From JAXMEQ01 sp046348225 (GTDB taxonomy: Bacteria; Pseudomonadota; Gammaproteobacteria; Burkholderiales; Burkholderiaceae_C), in the NCBI GenBank assembly GCA_046348225.1, contig JAXMEQ010000016.1, positions 1-27,788 of the forward strand: a DNA stretch of 27,788 bases, read 5' to 3'. Positions 13,951-22,444 of the stretch are shown piece by piece. The position numbers were made by a program, and so were the translations under genes. Each line of letters begins with the position of its first letter. The first letter of the stretch is position 1. A model generated the notes under the pieces. It was not told where the DNA came from and did not search any database. It worked only from the letters and a program-made list of their open reading frames with translations.

Positions 13951-16900
13951 CTCCCCGCGGCCTCCCGCCCAAAGTTGTTGCAGTTGTCAAACACGAAGTT
14001 GTACGGCCTCTCGCATGTCTCTGCTTCGCGCTTCCTACGTTCGGCGTATGCGACAACGTCGGAGAACGATCTTCTTGAATACTCGTGGTGGGTTGGACTG
14101 TTTTTGCCGAATGCTTTGGAGGCCGCACGCAACGCCGCTTCAATCGACGCGCGGGTAGGGTTACCGTTCTTGTCGAAATCGATCTTTCCTACGTTGAAGG
14201 GGCCACGAACAATGCCGCATTTTCCTCCGTACCGACCGAACTCGTAGTACCTCGTCTCCCCCGTCATCGGATCAACCGCTATCGCCCCAGAGTGACCTAT
14301 CGGTGCCGAGACACCCCCCGGCAGTCCCACCGAGTAACCCATGTAATGCACAAAGATCGCATCCAAACCCATCGGGTCGACCGCAGAAAGCGGGTCTCCC
14401 GAAACATAGCTGAACCGATTCAATCCCCCCTCCAACCCTATCGGATCCCCCTGCGTATACCGCCCCTGGCTGGCCAGGTACTGCCGCTGGTAGTTGTAGA
14501 ACGTGCCCGTCTCTGCATCCTCATACTGCCCCGGGAAGCGCAGGTTCAGCTCGGTGGCTGCCGTGGCTTTGAGCAGCACCGGGATGTTGGTAATGGCTGC
14601 CTTCGGGTTGGGCGTGGCTTTGAGAACGCCGGTGGGTTTGTTGTCGCCAAACGCGCTGTAGGGCCACTGCCACACCGGCTGGTTGGCTTCGGTGGTCATC
14701 AGCCTGGGGGTGCCCAGTTGGTCTGAGTGGATGGCGAAGAACTTGCCGTTGCTGAACTTGCCCACGGGTATAGCACCGTCTTGTGTCGGTAGCCAGATGT
14801 ACTCGCTGCGGCCGGCTCCTTTGGCGCTGCCGTTGTCGTATTCACCGAGGATGGCCCAGCCGGGGATGGGCCCGTCGGCAAAGGTGTAGGCCGTGCCGAT
14901 GCTAGTGTTGACCTGGGCCTGGGCAAACAGCCAGCCGAACTGCTTTTTGAGCCAGGTGATGAAGTCTTGCCCCAGCTGGGCTTCGCTGGGCAGGGTCTGC
15001 TCGGCCTGAGGCTCGCCCTTGAAGACGCGCTGGCCCAGGGCGTTGTGCAGGTAGCGGATGCTGGCTTGTTCACCGTCTCTGAGCACCCGCACCTTGCTGA
15101 TGCGGTTGGCTTCGTCGTAGTCGAAGTTGCGCAGGCCGTCGCTGGTGAGGTTGCCGGCACCGTCCAGGCTGTAGCTGACGGGGGTGACGACGTTGCTGAC
15201 GGTGCGGAACACGCCGCGGGCGTTGGTGGTTTGCGTCAGCAGGCTCTGGGTGAAGCCCAGCAGGCGGTTGCTGGTGCCGTCGATGTTCAGGCTCTGACGG
15301 GTGGTGCGGGTGAAGTCGCTGGCGTCAAACTCGCCGTCCAGGTCGGTGTCGCTGATGGTTTTGTCGATGGCCGTCAGGCGGTTGCTGTTGGCGTCGTAGG
15401 TGTATTGCACGTCCGAGCCTGCACGGCTGAAGCTGGTGAGGCGGTTGCGGTTGTCGTAGCCGGCGCTCCAGTTCAATGGCGTCTGGTACAGCTCGGTGAC
15501 GGTTGTGGTGGTGGTTCCAACGACGCTGGTGACAGTGCGGCTGGCCCACAGGTTTTGCGTGACGGCTGTGATGCGGCTGGCGGCGTCGTACTGGTAGCTG
15601 GCGAATTCGTTGCTGACCATGCGGCCGTCGGCGTCAAAGCTGCGGCTGGCGCTGTCGCCGCTGGCCCAGGCCCAGGCTTTGGGCTGGCCCAGGGCGGTGT
15701 GGGTCAAGCTGGTGATGAACGGGGTCACGGGCCTGTTGCGTCCGGGCAGCTGGGTATTGATGCCGCTGATCTGCCCCGCAGCGTTGCGCTGGTAGTGCAC
15801 CTTCAGCCCGCTGGGGTAGGTGATGCTGGCCAGCTCGCCGCCTGCATAGCTGTAGGCAGTGACGAAGCTGGCGGGGTTGGCCGGGTTGTCGTTGACGCGC
15901 TGGGTTTTGCGCAGAACGCGGCCTTGGGCGTCGCGCTCCCACGCGGTGCTGCCGCTGGCGTCTTCCACCCTGGCCAGGTAGCCGGTTTGCTGGGTGTCCC
16001 AGGTGTAGACGGTCTGGTGGGCAGCACCCCGGCTGGCCTGCACGGGCCGGCCCAGCGCGTCGCGGGTGATCTGGGTGGTGATGCCGCGCGCGTCGGTCAT
16101 GGCGACCACGTCGCCAGCGGCGTCGCGCTGGTAGGCGGTGGTGCCGGTGTCGGGGCTTGTTTCGCTCAGCACTTCGCCAAAGGCGTTGCGTGTGTACTGG
16201 GTGGCCACGCCTTTGGGGTCTGTGACTTGCGTGAGCTGGTCCAGCGCGTTCCAGGCCTGGCTGGCGGCGGTGTTGTCTGCGAAGGTGGTGGCGGTGGGGC
16301 GGCGCAGGCCGTCCAGCGCCTGGCGGGTGGTCTGGTTCAGCGGGTCGGTCTGGCTGACGGGTTCGCCATTGGCGTCGTAGCCCAGGGCTGTGGTCTGGCC
16401 CACGGCGCCCTGGATGGCGGCCACCCGGTTCAGGCTGTTGATGACGCGGCTGGTGACGAGCGCGATGGCGCCATTGGCATCCTTGACTTCTTCGCGCACG
16501 CGGTTGCCCATGCCGTCCAGCGTGTACTGCACGATGTTGCCACGGTTGTCGGTGGCGGCTGTCAGGCGCTGGGCTGCGTCGTACTGGTAGCTGATGGCAT
16601 GGCCGTTGGGCAGCGTGGCGCTGGCCAGCAGGCCAGCGGGGGTGTAGGTGTAGGCCGCCGCTTCACCGCCGCGGTTGGCCTGCGTCAGGCGGCCACGCGC
16701 GTCCCAAGTGAAGGTGGTGACCAGGCCGTTGGGCTCGGTCTGTTGCGTCACGCGGCCTGCGGCGTCGTGCTGCCACTGCGTTTCATGGCCCAGCGGGTTG
16801 CGCTGGCGGGTGCGGTTGCCCTGGGCGTCGTAGGCAAACGTCCAGCTGCCGCCGCGCGCGTCGGTGGTGCTGGCAACCAGGCCCTGGGCGTTGTACGCCC

Positions 16901-18938
16901 AGCTCTGGCTGCGGGTCTGGCCGGTGGCCAGGTCGGTCACCACTTCACTGAGCTTGTTGCCCAGGGCGTCGTAGGTGTAGGCGGTGCTGCGCCCGGCTTC
17001 CGTCACCAGCACCGGCAGGCGCAGCGTGGGGTGCCACTCGGTCTGCACCGTCTGGGCCTCGGGCCGGCTGGCAGCGCGCGTTTCGGCCAGCTTGAGCCGG
17101 CGCGCGGCGTCCCAGGTGAACAGGGTGGTGATGCCGAGGAAGTCGGTCTGGCTTTGCAGCAGGCTGTCCGCGTTAAAGCTCTGGCTGGCCACAGCGTTGC
17201 CATCGGCGCCGAGCGCGCTGGCCTGGGTGGTGTCCATGCCGCGCGCACGGCCGCGCAGGGGCTGGTACTCATAGGTTCGCGTGACGCCAAACGCATCTTT
17301 CACCGACGAGCGCCCGGTGGCGTAAGTTACCTGCACGCGGTCAGCGCCGTCAGCCAGTTCGCTGCTGATGGCGCGGCCCTGGGCGTCGTACGCAAAGCTT
17401 GCAAAACGGTTGCCTTGTTCATCCACGACGCCCGTCACGGCCTGCGGCCAACTGGTGTTCTCGTAAAGGTAGCTTTTTGACGAATTGTCAGCGTAGGCCG
17501 CGCCAATCAGACGTGACGCGCTATCAAATGTGTAGCGAATGACAGTTCCGTCGGGGGCTGTGGCACTGCTCAGGCGGCCTTGTGCGTCGTAGGCGAACTG
17601 CAGGTTGCGGCCGAAGCTGTTGCTTACCTGGGTGAGCCGCCCGTTGCTGTAGCTGAATTGGTAAACCCAGCCGTTGCGCTGCCGGTGGCTCAAGACCAAG
17701 CCTGACGGCCTGTCAAACAGCCATTGGCTGTCGTCGCTGGCACGGTTGACCAGAATGCCCTGGGGCGTGTCGGTCATGGTGTCCAGGCTGCCGGTGGCCG
17801 TCCACACCGGTGGGTACAGGTTGGGATCGACAACCGGCTGAGTGGGCGCGCACCAGGTGTTGGCAGCGCATTGCCAGATACCGCCAGCATTGGGGTCCAC
17901 GTAGCCCACGATGCCGGTGTTGATGAACGGGCTGACCTGCCCATCACCGAAGGCCACCATGCGGCTGGCAGGTGCGAGGGCGCCCGCGCCAATGACGCGG
18001 TGCGCGTGGTTGTGGCTCCAGGTCGCCCCCAGCCCAGCGGCGGGCCCCACGCTCCAGCGGCTGGCGAAGTGGCGCGTAAGGCTCAGGCCATGCGGTGCAT
18101 CGTCCTGCCAGTCGGTATGCCTGAGCACCTTGGTGCCCGAGGCCGGCAGGATCGGATACCCCGTTTCCTGGCCCGGGCTGGCAGGGCAGGTTTGGGGGGT
18201 GGCCGGCAGGACGGGGGTACCCTGCACGCTGATGGCCATGTTGGCGGACTTGTTGCAACCGGTGCAGTCAGCGCGAAGAACATCAGCCTTCGCTGGACCG
18301 GGCATCGTTGCCGGAGGCGTGTAGTCGATCAAGACCTCACCACTGGCATTGGTCACCGCAGACAGAACAGAAATGGACCCGCCAGCACTCGGCTGGATAA
18401 ACACCGTGACCGGGCTCGCCGTTTTGGGCGATCCGCCTTGAGTGACCGTGGCCTTGATTCGCAGCGCTTGGCCGCCTGCATCTACAGGCAACGCCTGGGT
18501 GGGGCCCGACAGCTTGATCTCCGCGGGCCCGACACACTGGCCGTTTTGCTCGGTGGTTCCGACAGGACAATGGCAACTCGGCCATCCACCCCAGTTGTAG
18601 GTGAAGCTCAACTCGGCACCGGGTGGGCAGTAGGCATTGCCGCCACGTCCAGGTACAAATTGCACCCACCAGAACTCTGGTGGATTGTTGAGGATGCAAT
18701 GCTGAGCGCCACTTTGGGAGTAGTGAAACCCCAAGAATGGCCTCCGCATGTAGTCAGCGCCCTTCCGGCACGTCTCTTCCGCAGAACAGGCGTCAAATCG
18801 CGGGTTGTTGTACGCCACCCAAGAGTCGGCACATTGGTACTGGACCGGGATGACAGCCCCTGCCGTTCCAAAGCCGAAGCTGCACAAAATCAACACGCAA
18901 ACACGCAGCGCCAAGGCGCACTTGCTCAACAAATTCAC
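13947..18938 (-). CDS. Rhs/YD-repeat polymorphic toxin with Sec signal and C-terminal H...C toxin domain
   Basis: A 1663-aa protein starting at a GTG with a strong GGAGG/GGGGG ribosome site. Residues 1-28 are a signal peptide (cleavage after AGA). Residues 36-135 hold eight cysteines, probably disulfide-paired. Residues 140-238 resemble a bacterial Ig-like (Big) domain. From about 255 the Rhs entry domain (PILPASGTKVLRHTDW) leads into many YD repeats (YxYDxxGRL type) up to about 1370. The core at 1416-1525 runs from DQLGTPRL to AVDPMGL. The last 138 residues are the variable toxin, with GHSGAIAVDP (His1549), YYEFGRYGGKCG and a terminal YNFVFDNCNNFG (Cys1653). His before Cys suggests a permuted papain/NlpC-like hydrolase; this is a weak inference. 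No VgrG or PAAR gene is near, so export by Sec is more likely than type VI. Confidence 0.9.
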   Translation of the reverse strand: MNLLSKCALALRVCVLILCSFGFGTAGAVIPVQYQCADSWVAYNNPRFDACSAEETCRKGADYMRRPFLGFHYSQSGAQHCILNNPPEFWWVQFVPGRGGNAYCPPGAELSFTYNWGGWPSCHCPVGTTEQNGQCVGPAEIKLSGPTQALPVDAGGQALRIKATVTQGGSPKTASPVTVFIQPSAGGSISVLSAVTNASGEVLIDYTPPATMPGPAKADVLRADCTGCNKSANMAISVQGTPVLPATPQTCPASPGQETGYPILPASGTKVLRHTDWQDDAPHGLSLTRHFASRWSVGPAAGLGATWSHNHAHRVIGAGALAPASRMVAFGDGQVSPFINTGIVGYVDPNAGGIWQCAANTWCAPTQPVVDPNLYPPVWTATGSLDTMTDTPQGILVNRASDDSQWLFDRPSGLVLSHRQRNGWVYQFSYSNGRLTQVSNSFGRNLQFAYDAQGRLSSATAPDGTVIRYTFDSASRLIGAAYADNSSKSYLYENTSWPQAVTGVVDEQGNRFASFAYDAQGRAISSELADGADRVQVTYATGRSSVKDAFGVTRTYEYQPLRGRARGMDTTQASALGADGNAVASQSFNADSLLQSQTDFLGITTLFTWDAARRLKLAETRAASRPEAQTVQTEWHPTLRLPVLVTEAGRSTAYTYDALGNKLSEVVTDLATGQTRSQSWAYNAQGLVASTTDARGGSWTFAYDAQGNRTRQRNPLGHETQWQHDAAGRVTQQTEPNGLVTTFTWDARGRLTQANRGGEAAAYTYTPAGLLASATLPNGHAISYQYDAAQRLTAATDNRGNIVQYTLDGMGNRVREEVKDANGAIALVTSRVINSLNRVAAIQGAVGQTTALGYDANGEPVSQTDPLNQTTRQALDGLRRPTATTFADNTAASQAWNALDQLTQVTDPKGVATQYTRNAFGEVLSETSPDTGTTAYQRDAAGDVVAMTDARGITTQITRDALGRPVQASRGAAHQTVYTWDTQQTGYLARVEDASGSTAWERDAQGRVLRKTQRVNDNPANPASFVTAYSYAGGELASITYPSGLKVHYQRNAAGQISGINTQLPGRNRPVTPFITSLTHTALGQPKAWAWASGDSASRSFDADGRMVSNEFASYQYDAASRITAVTQNLWASRTVTSVVGTTTTTVTELYQTPLNWSAGYDNRNRLTSFSRAGSDVQYTYDANSNRLTAIDKTISDTDLDGEFDASDFTRTTRQSLNIDGTSNRLLGFTQSLLTQTTNARGVFRTVSNVVTPVSYSLDGAGNLTSDGLRNFDYDEANRISKVRVLRDGEQASIRYLHNALGQRVFKGEPQAEQTLPSEAQLGQDFITWLKKQFGWLFAQAQVNTSIGTAYTFADGPIPGWAILGEYDNGSAKGAGRSEYIWLPTQDGAIPVGKFSNGKFFAIHSDQLGTPRLMTTEANQPVWQWPYSAFGDNKPTGVLKATPNPKAAITNIPVLLKATAATELNLRFPGQYEDAETGTFYNYQRQYLASQGRYTQGDPIGLEGGLNRFSYVSGDPLSAVDPMGLDAIFVHYMGYSVGLPGGVSAPIGHSGAIAVDPMTGETRYYEFGRYGGKCGIVRGPFNVGKIDFDKNGNPTRASIEAALRAASKAFGKNSPTHHEYSRRSFSDVVAYAERRKREAETCERPYNFVFDNCNNFGREAAGR
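14440..14637. repeat. Rhs core direct repeat, copy B (inside the intact rhs gene)
   Basis: Partner of 13337-13534, in direct orientation with offset 1103 bp and no gaps. It lies just upstream, in coding sense, of the toxin junction (DPMGL near 14364-14378). The interval between the copies carries exactly the toxin end of rhs, its candidate antidote gene and the relic of a third core. Confidence 0.9.
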
Positions 18939-19003
18939 CGGGATCCCCCTCCAGGGTCTTGAACAGCAGTCAACTGTCTGCTTGTTGGTATCGGAAGCGG
19001 CGC

Positions 19004-19032
19004 AATATAACTATTTGTTTCTTTCCGGTCAA
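19004..19032 (-). promoter_or_regulatory. Sigma-70 promoter of the rhs gene
   Basis: Read on the minus strand, TTGACC (19032-19027) and TATATT (19009-19004) are separated by exactly 17 bp. Transcription would start near 18997 and leave a leader of about 60 bases before the GTG start of rhs. Both hexamers match consensus at five or more positions of six. Confidence 0.68.
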
Positions 19033-19194
19033 ACTTTGGGTACTTTATTGTTTATTTTTCACAGAAGTTCGCGGTGATGCGCGTTTGTGCCTGACGTTGA
19101 CCGTCGCGCCCCACACTCTGCCCGCCAAGCCCCGCAGGCAGGGTATCCCCCATGCAATCTGCGCGGTTCGCCCGGGTTGCATCCCACAAAATAA

Positions 19195-19209
19195 GCACTC
19201 CCTTGGTGC
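19195..19209. promoter_or_regulatory. NtrC-like binding box
   Basis: GCACTCCCTTGGTGC is a GCAC-N7-GTGC dyad that fits the classical NtrC site, including the asymmetric TGGTGCA half. It ends 16 bp before the -24 GG of the sigma-54 promoter, closer than usual for an enhancer. It may therefore modulate, or work with unseen sites further up. Confidence 0.6.
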
Positions 19210-19224
19210 AAAAACCACCCCACC

Positions 19225-19240
19225 CGGCACCGAATTTGCT
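19225..19240 (+). promoter_or_regulatory. Sigma-54 promoter of the ABC transporter/deaminase operon
   Basis: CGGCACCGAATTTGCT has the -24 GG and -12 GC at the required spacing of 10 bases and matches the YTGGCAC-N5-TTGCW consensus at all but the first position. Start of transcription would be near 19251, about 36 bases before the ATG at 19287. Confidence 0.72.
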
Positions 19241-19286
19241 TTGAACCCCTTCGTTGTATCTACCTTCCTGTACGGAGCCCTTTCAA

Positions 19287-20321
19287 ATGAAAAAACGCGT
19301 TTTCCTCAAGACCACCGCGGCCCTGGCCGCTGCTGCCGCCTTTGGCTCCGCCAGCGCCCAGACCACGCCGATCAAGTTCCAGCTGGACTGGCGGTTTGAG
19401 GGGCCTGCCGCGCTGTTCCTGGTGCCGGCCGCCAAGGGCTATTTCAAGGACGCCAAGCTCGACGTGACCATTGACGCCGGCAACGGCTCGGGCGGCACGG
19501 TCACGCGCGTGGCCTCGGGCACCTACGACATGGGCTTTGCCGACCTGGCCGCGCTGATGGAGTTCCACGCCAACAACCCCGACGCCCCCAACAAGCCGGT
19601 GGCGGTGATGATGGTCTACAACAACACGCCCGCCGCGGTGATGGCGCTCAAGAAGAGCGGCATCAAGACCCCGGCCGACCTGAACGGCAAGAAGCTGGGC
19701 GCCCCGGTGTTTGACGCCGGCCGCCGCGCCTTCCCGATCTTTGCCAAGGCCAACAACATCTCCGGCGTGCAGTGGACGGCGATGGACCCGCCGCTGCGCG
19801 AAACCATGCTGGCCCGCGGCGACGTGGACGCGATCACCGGCTTCTCGTTCACCTCGCTGCTGAACCTGGAAGCGCGCGGCGTGAAGCTGGAAGACGTGGT
19901 CACGCTGCCCTACCCCAGCTACGGCGTCAAGCTCTATGGCAACGTGATCATCGCCAGCCCCAAGATGATCAAGGAGAACCCGGCTGCCGTGAAGGCGTTC
20001 CTCTCGGCCTTTGCCAAGGGCGTGAAGGACACCATCGCCAAGCCCGAGGCCGCCATTGAAACCTTGAAGGCGCGCGACGGCATCATCAACAGTGCGCTGG
20101 AGACGCGCCGCCTGCAGCTGGCCATCGACAGCGTGGTGGCCAGCCCCGACGCGCGCGCCGAAGGCTTTGGCCAGGTGGTGCCCGGCCGCCTGGCGCTGAT
20201 GGCGTCGCAGGTGTCGGACGCTTTCAACACCAAGACCCGCGTCAACCCCGACGCGGTGTGGAACGCGTCCTTCCTGCCGAGCAAGGCCGAGCTGAACGTG
20301 CTGCCCCCGGCCAAGAAGTAA
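19287..20321 (+). CDS. ABC transporter substrate-binding protein, NMT1/THI5-like (nitrate/sulfonate/heterocycle class)
   Basis: A 344-aa periplasmic binding protein with a Sec signal peptide (MKKRVFLKTTAALAAAAAFG, cleavage after ASA near residue 24). The mature start KFQLDWRFEGPAALFLVPAAKGYF is typical of the NMT1/THI5 group (SsuA/TauA/ThiY relatives). The ATG at 19287 has a CGGAG ribosome site; an in-frame upstream start would put extra residues before the signal peptide. Its stop overlaps the ATPase start (TAATG). The order binding protein, ATPase, permease, deaminase in one coupled unit suggests that the imported compound carries an amino group removed inside the cell. The exact ligand is unknown; pyrimidine- or purine-like rings are plausible for this class. 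Confidence 0.88.
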   Translation: MKKRVFLKTTAALAAAAAFGSASAQTTPIKFQLDWRFEGPAALFLVPAAKGYFKDAKLDVTIDAGNGSGGTVTRVASGTYDMGFADLAALMEFHANNPDAPNKPVAVMMVYNNTPAAVMALKKSGIKTPADLNGKKLGAPVFDAGRRAFPIFAKANNISGVQWTAMDPPLRETMLARGDVDAITGFSFTSLLNLEARGVKLEDVVTLPYPSYGVKLYGNVIIASPKMIKENPAAVKAFLSAFAKGVKDTIAKPEAAIETLKARDGIINSALETRRLQLAIDSVVASPDARAEGFGQVVPGRLALMASQVSDAFNTKTRVNPDAVWNASFLPSKAELNVLPPAKK

Positions 20322-21142
20322 TGACCGGCGACACCCACTTCGTTGACTTTCAGGACGTCTGGCTCGCCTACAACGAAGAACTGCTCGCCCAGAACCACTT
20401 TGCGGTCGAGGCGATCGACCTCAAGGTGCGCCAGGGCGAGTTCATCGCCATCGTCGGCCCGTCGGGCTGCGGCAAGTCCACCTTCATGAAGCTCACCACC
20501 GGGCTGAAGATGCCGTCGATGGGCCGGATCCTGATCGACGGCCAGCCGGTGACGGGGCCGCTGAAGATCAGCGGCATGGCCTTCCAGGCGCCGAGCCTGC
20601 TGCCCTGGCGCACCACGGTCGACAACGTGCTGCTGCCGCTGGAGATCGTGGAGCCCTACCGCAGCCAGTTCAAGGCCAGGCGCAAGGAGTTTGAGGAACG
20701 GGCCCGCAAGCTGCTGCAGAAGGTGGGCCTGGGCGGCTACGAAGACAAGTTCCCCTGGCAGCTTTCGGGCGGCATGCAGCAGCGCGCCAGTATCTGCCGC
20801 GCGCTGATTCACGAGCCCAAGATGCTGCTGCTGGACGAGCCGTTTGGCGCGCTGGACGCCTTCACGCGTGAAGAGCTGTGGTGCATCCTGCGCGATTTGT
20901 GGACGGAGCAGAAGTTCAACGTCATCCTGGTCACGCACGACCTGCGCGAAAGCGTGTTCCTGGCCGACACGGTGTACGTGATGAGCAAGAGCCCCGGGCG
21001 CTTTGTGGTGAAGAAAGAGATCGACCTGCCGCGCCCGCGTGACCTGGAGATCACCTACACCAAGGAATTCACCGACATCGTGCACGAGCTGCGCGGGCAC
21101 ATTGGCGCCATGCGCAAACAGGGCGCGGAGGTGGCGCAATGA
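20321..21142 (+). CDS. ABC transporter ATP-binding protein (SsuB/TauB class)
   Basis: A 273-aa ATPase that drives the importer. It has Walker A GPSGCGKST (46-54), the Q-loop in MAFQAPSLLPW (about 87-96), the signature LSGGMQQR (148-155), Walker B MLLLDEPFGALD (168-179) and the H-loop VTHD (204-207). These features and the length match the nitrate/sulfonate/taurine importer ATPases. It starts within the stop of the binding-protein gene and its own stop overlaps the permease start as ATGA, so the three subunits are translated together. The frame is open further upstream, but that would only extend into the preceding gene. Confidence 0.92.
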   Translation: MTGDTHFVDFQDVWLAYNEELLAQNHFAVEAIDLKVRQGEFIAIVGPSGCGKSTFMKLTTGLKMPSMGRILIDGQPVTGPLKISGMAFQAPSLLPWRTTVDNVLLPLEIVEPYRSQFKARRKEFEERARKLLQKVGLGGYEDKFPWQLSGGMQQRASICRALIHEPKMLLLDEPFGALDAFTREELWCILRDLWTEQKFNVILVTHDLRESVFLADTVYVMSKSPGRFVVKKEIDLPRPRDLEITYTKEFTDIVHELRGHIGAMRKQGAEVAQ

Positions 21143-21912
21143 GCATGAACAAGAAACAGGTTGAGCTGTGGTCCCCCTGGATCCTGCTGGTCAGCGTGAT
21201 CGCGCTGTGGCAGATCATCTGCGCGGGCTTCAACGTGTCGGAGTTCATCTTCCCCAGCCCCTGGCGCATCTGGACGCAGCTGGTGGAGTTCAAGTGGATC
21301 ATCGCGGGCCACGCCTGGCGCACCTTCTGGGTGACGATGGCGGGCTTTGGCATTGCCATTGTGGTGGGCGTGCTGCTGGGCTTCATCATTGGCAGCTCGC
21401 GGCTGGCCTACGCAGCGGTGTACCCGCTGATGACGGCCTTCAACGCGCTGCCGAAGGCCGCGTTTGTGCCGATTCTGGTGGTCTGGTTCGGCATTGGCGC
21501 GGGCCCGGCCATCCTGACGGCGTTCCTGATCAGCTTCTTTCCGATCATGGTGAACATTGCCACCGGCCTGGCCACGCTGGAGCCCGAGCTGGAAGACGTG
21601 CTGCGGGTGCTGGGTGCCAAGCGGTGGGACGTGCTGGTCAAGGTGGGGCTGCCGCGCTCGATGCCGTATTTCTATGGCTCGCTCAAGGTCGCGATCACGC
21701 TGGCCTTTGTGGGCACCACGGTATCTGAAATGACGGCCGCCAACGAGGGCATTGGCTACCTGCTGATTTCTGCCGGCTCGGCCATGCAGATGGGCCTGGC
21801 CTTCGCGGGCCTGGTGGTGGTGGGCGCGATGGCGATGATCATGTACGAGCTGTTCAGCGCCATCGAGAAACACACCACGGCCTGGGCCCACCGCGGTTCC
21901 CAGAACACATGA
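21139..21912 (+). CDS. ABC transporter permease (BPD_transp_1, SsuC/TauC class)
   Basis: A 257-aa inner-membrane protein with about six helices. The cytoplasmic EAA-type loop that docks the ATPase is EPELEDVLRVLGAKRWDVLVKVGLPRS in the middle of the chain (about residues 150-176). Two possible starts lie two codons apart (MSMNKK); the first overlaps the ATPase stop and was taken. The stop overlaps the deaminase start as ATGA. It is the only permease of its class in the window, so the second binding protein at 23776 may share it. Confidence 0.92.
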   Translation: MSMNKKQVELWSPWILLVSVIALWQIICAGFNVSEFIFPSPWRIWTQLVEFKWIIAGHAWRTFWVTMAGFGIAIVVGVLLGFIIGSSRLAYAAVYPLMTAFNALPKAAFVPILVVWFGIGAGPAILTAFLISFFPIMVNIATGLATLEPELEDVLRVLGAKRWDVLVKVGLPRSMPYFYGSLKVAITLAFVGTTVSEMTAANEGIGYLLISAGSAMQMGLAFAGLVVVGAMAMIMYELFSAIEKHTTAWAHRGSQNT

Positions 21913-22409
21913 CGCCCGAGCAGGCGGTGCAGCATCTGCGCCGCGCCAACGAGGTGGCACGCCGGGCGATGGGCCTGGGTCGCCACCCGTTTGGCGCCGT
22001 CCTGGTAGCGCCGGATGGCGAGACGGTGCTGGCTGAGCAGGGCAACGTGGACACGGTGAACCATGCAGAGTCTGTGCTGGCCCGCACCGCTGCGCAGAAC
22101 TACAGCGCCGACTACCTCTGGCAATGCACCCTGGTCACCACGGTGGAGCCCTGTGCCATGTGCGCAGGCACCCAGTACTGGGCGCACATCGGCCGGCTGG
22201 TCTACGGCATGACCGAATCACGCCTGCTGGCGCTCACCGGCAACCACGCCGAAAACCCCACCATGGCCTTGCCCTGCCGCGAGGTGTTTGCGCGCGGGCA
22301 GAAGGCCATCGAGGTGATCGGGCCAGTGCCCGACGCAGAGCCGGACATCGCCTCACTGCACCAGGATTTCTGGTCAAAACAGGCTGCAGCCCGCACACAA
22401 CCTGCGTGA
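21909..22409 (+). CDS. Zinc-dependent nucleoside/nucleobase deaminase (cytidine deaminase-like fold), first copy
   Basis: A 166-aa deaminase with the CDA-type active site: His52-Ala-Glu54 (NHAES) and PCAMC (Cys82, Cys85) bind zinc and move protons. GLGRHPFGAVLV near the N-terminus is typical of the guanine deaminase/tRNA-adenosine deaminase side of the superfamily. It is the last gene of the transporter operon, coupled by ATGA to the permease, so it probably acts on the imported compound and frees ammonia. It differs clearly from the second deaminase at 24792, which suggests related but distinct substrates. A dyad hairpin begins at its stop codon. Confidence 0.87.
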   Translation: MTPEQAVQHLRRANEVARRAMGLGRHPFGAVLVAPDGETVLAEQGNVDTVNHAESVLARTAAQNYSADYLWQCTLVTTVEPCAMCAGTQYWAHIGRLVYGMTESRLLALTGNHAENPTMALPCREVFARGQKAIEVIGPVPDAEPDIASLHQDFWSKQAAARTQPA

Positions 22410-22433
22410 GGCGCTATCAAACTGATAGCGCCT
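22409..22433. terminator. Hairpin between convergent deaminase and Rieske genes
   Basis: AGGCGCTATCA and TGATAGCGCCT form a perfect 11-bp stem around an AAC loop, in the 35-bp gap where two genes converge. There is no T-run, so it may be a bidirectional stop signal of weak intrinsic type. Its left edge shares 14 bases with the element in puuD, so it is probably a dispersed repeat. Confidence 0.6.
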
Positions 22434-22444
22434 GCAGGCTGGCT

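Larger units (their letters stand above)
18939..19286. other. Intergenic control region between rhs and the ABC transporter operon
   Basis: This is 348 bp without a gene. The left half is AT-rich and holds the leftward rhs promoter (19004-19032). The middle (about 19080-19190) is GC-rich and shows nothing I can name. The right part holds an NtrC-like box (19195-19209) and a sigma-54 promoter (19225-19240) serving the rightward transporter operon. I see no terminator, as expected between divergent genes. Confidence 0.7.

Noticed and set aside
14967..17480. A long open frame (837 codons) on the plus strand opposite the rhs gene
   Set aside because: The sequence is Gly/Val/Ala-rich repeats that mirror the YD repeats on the other strand; no ribosome site and no domain.
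14400..17650. Possible CRISPR or tandem DNA repeat array
   Set aside because: The regularity is at protein level (YD repeats); units vary in length and sequence and lack identical spaced repeats.
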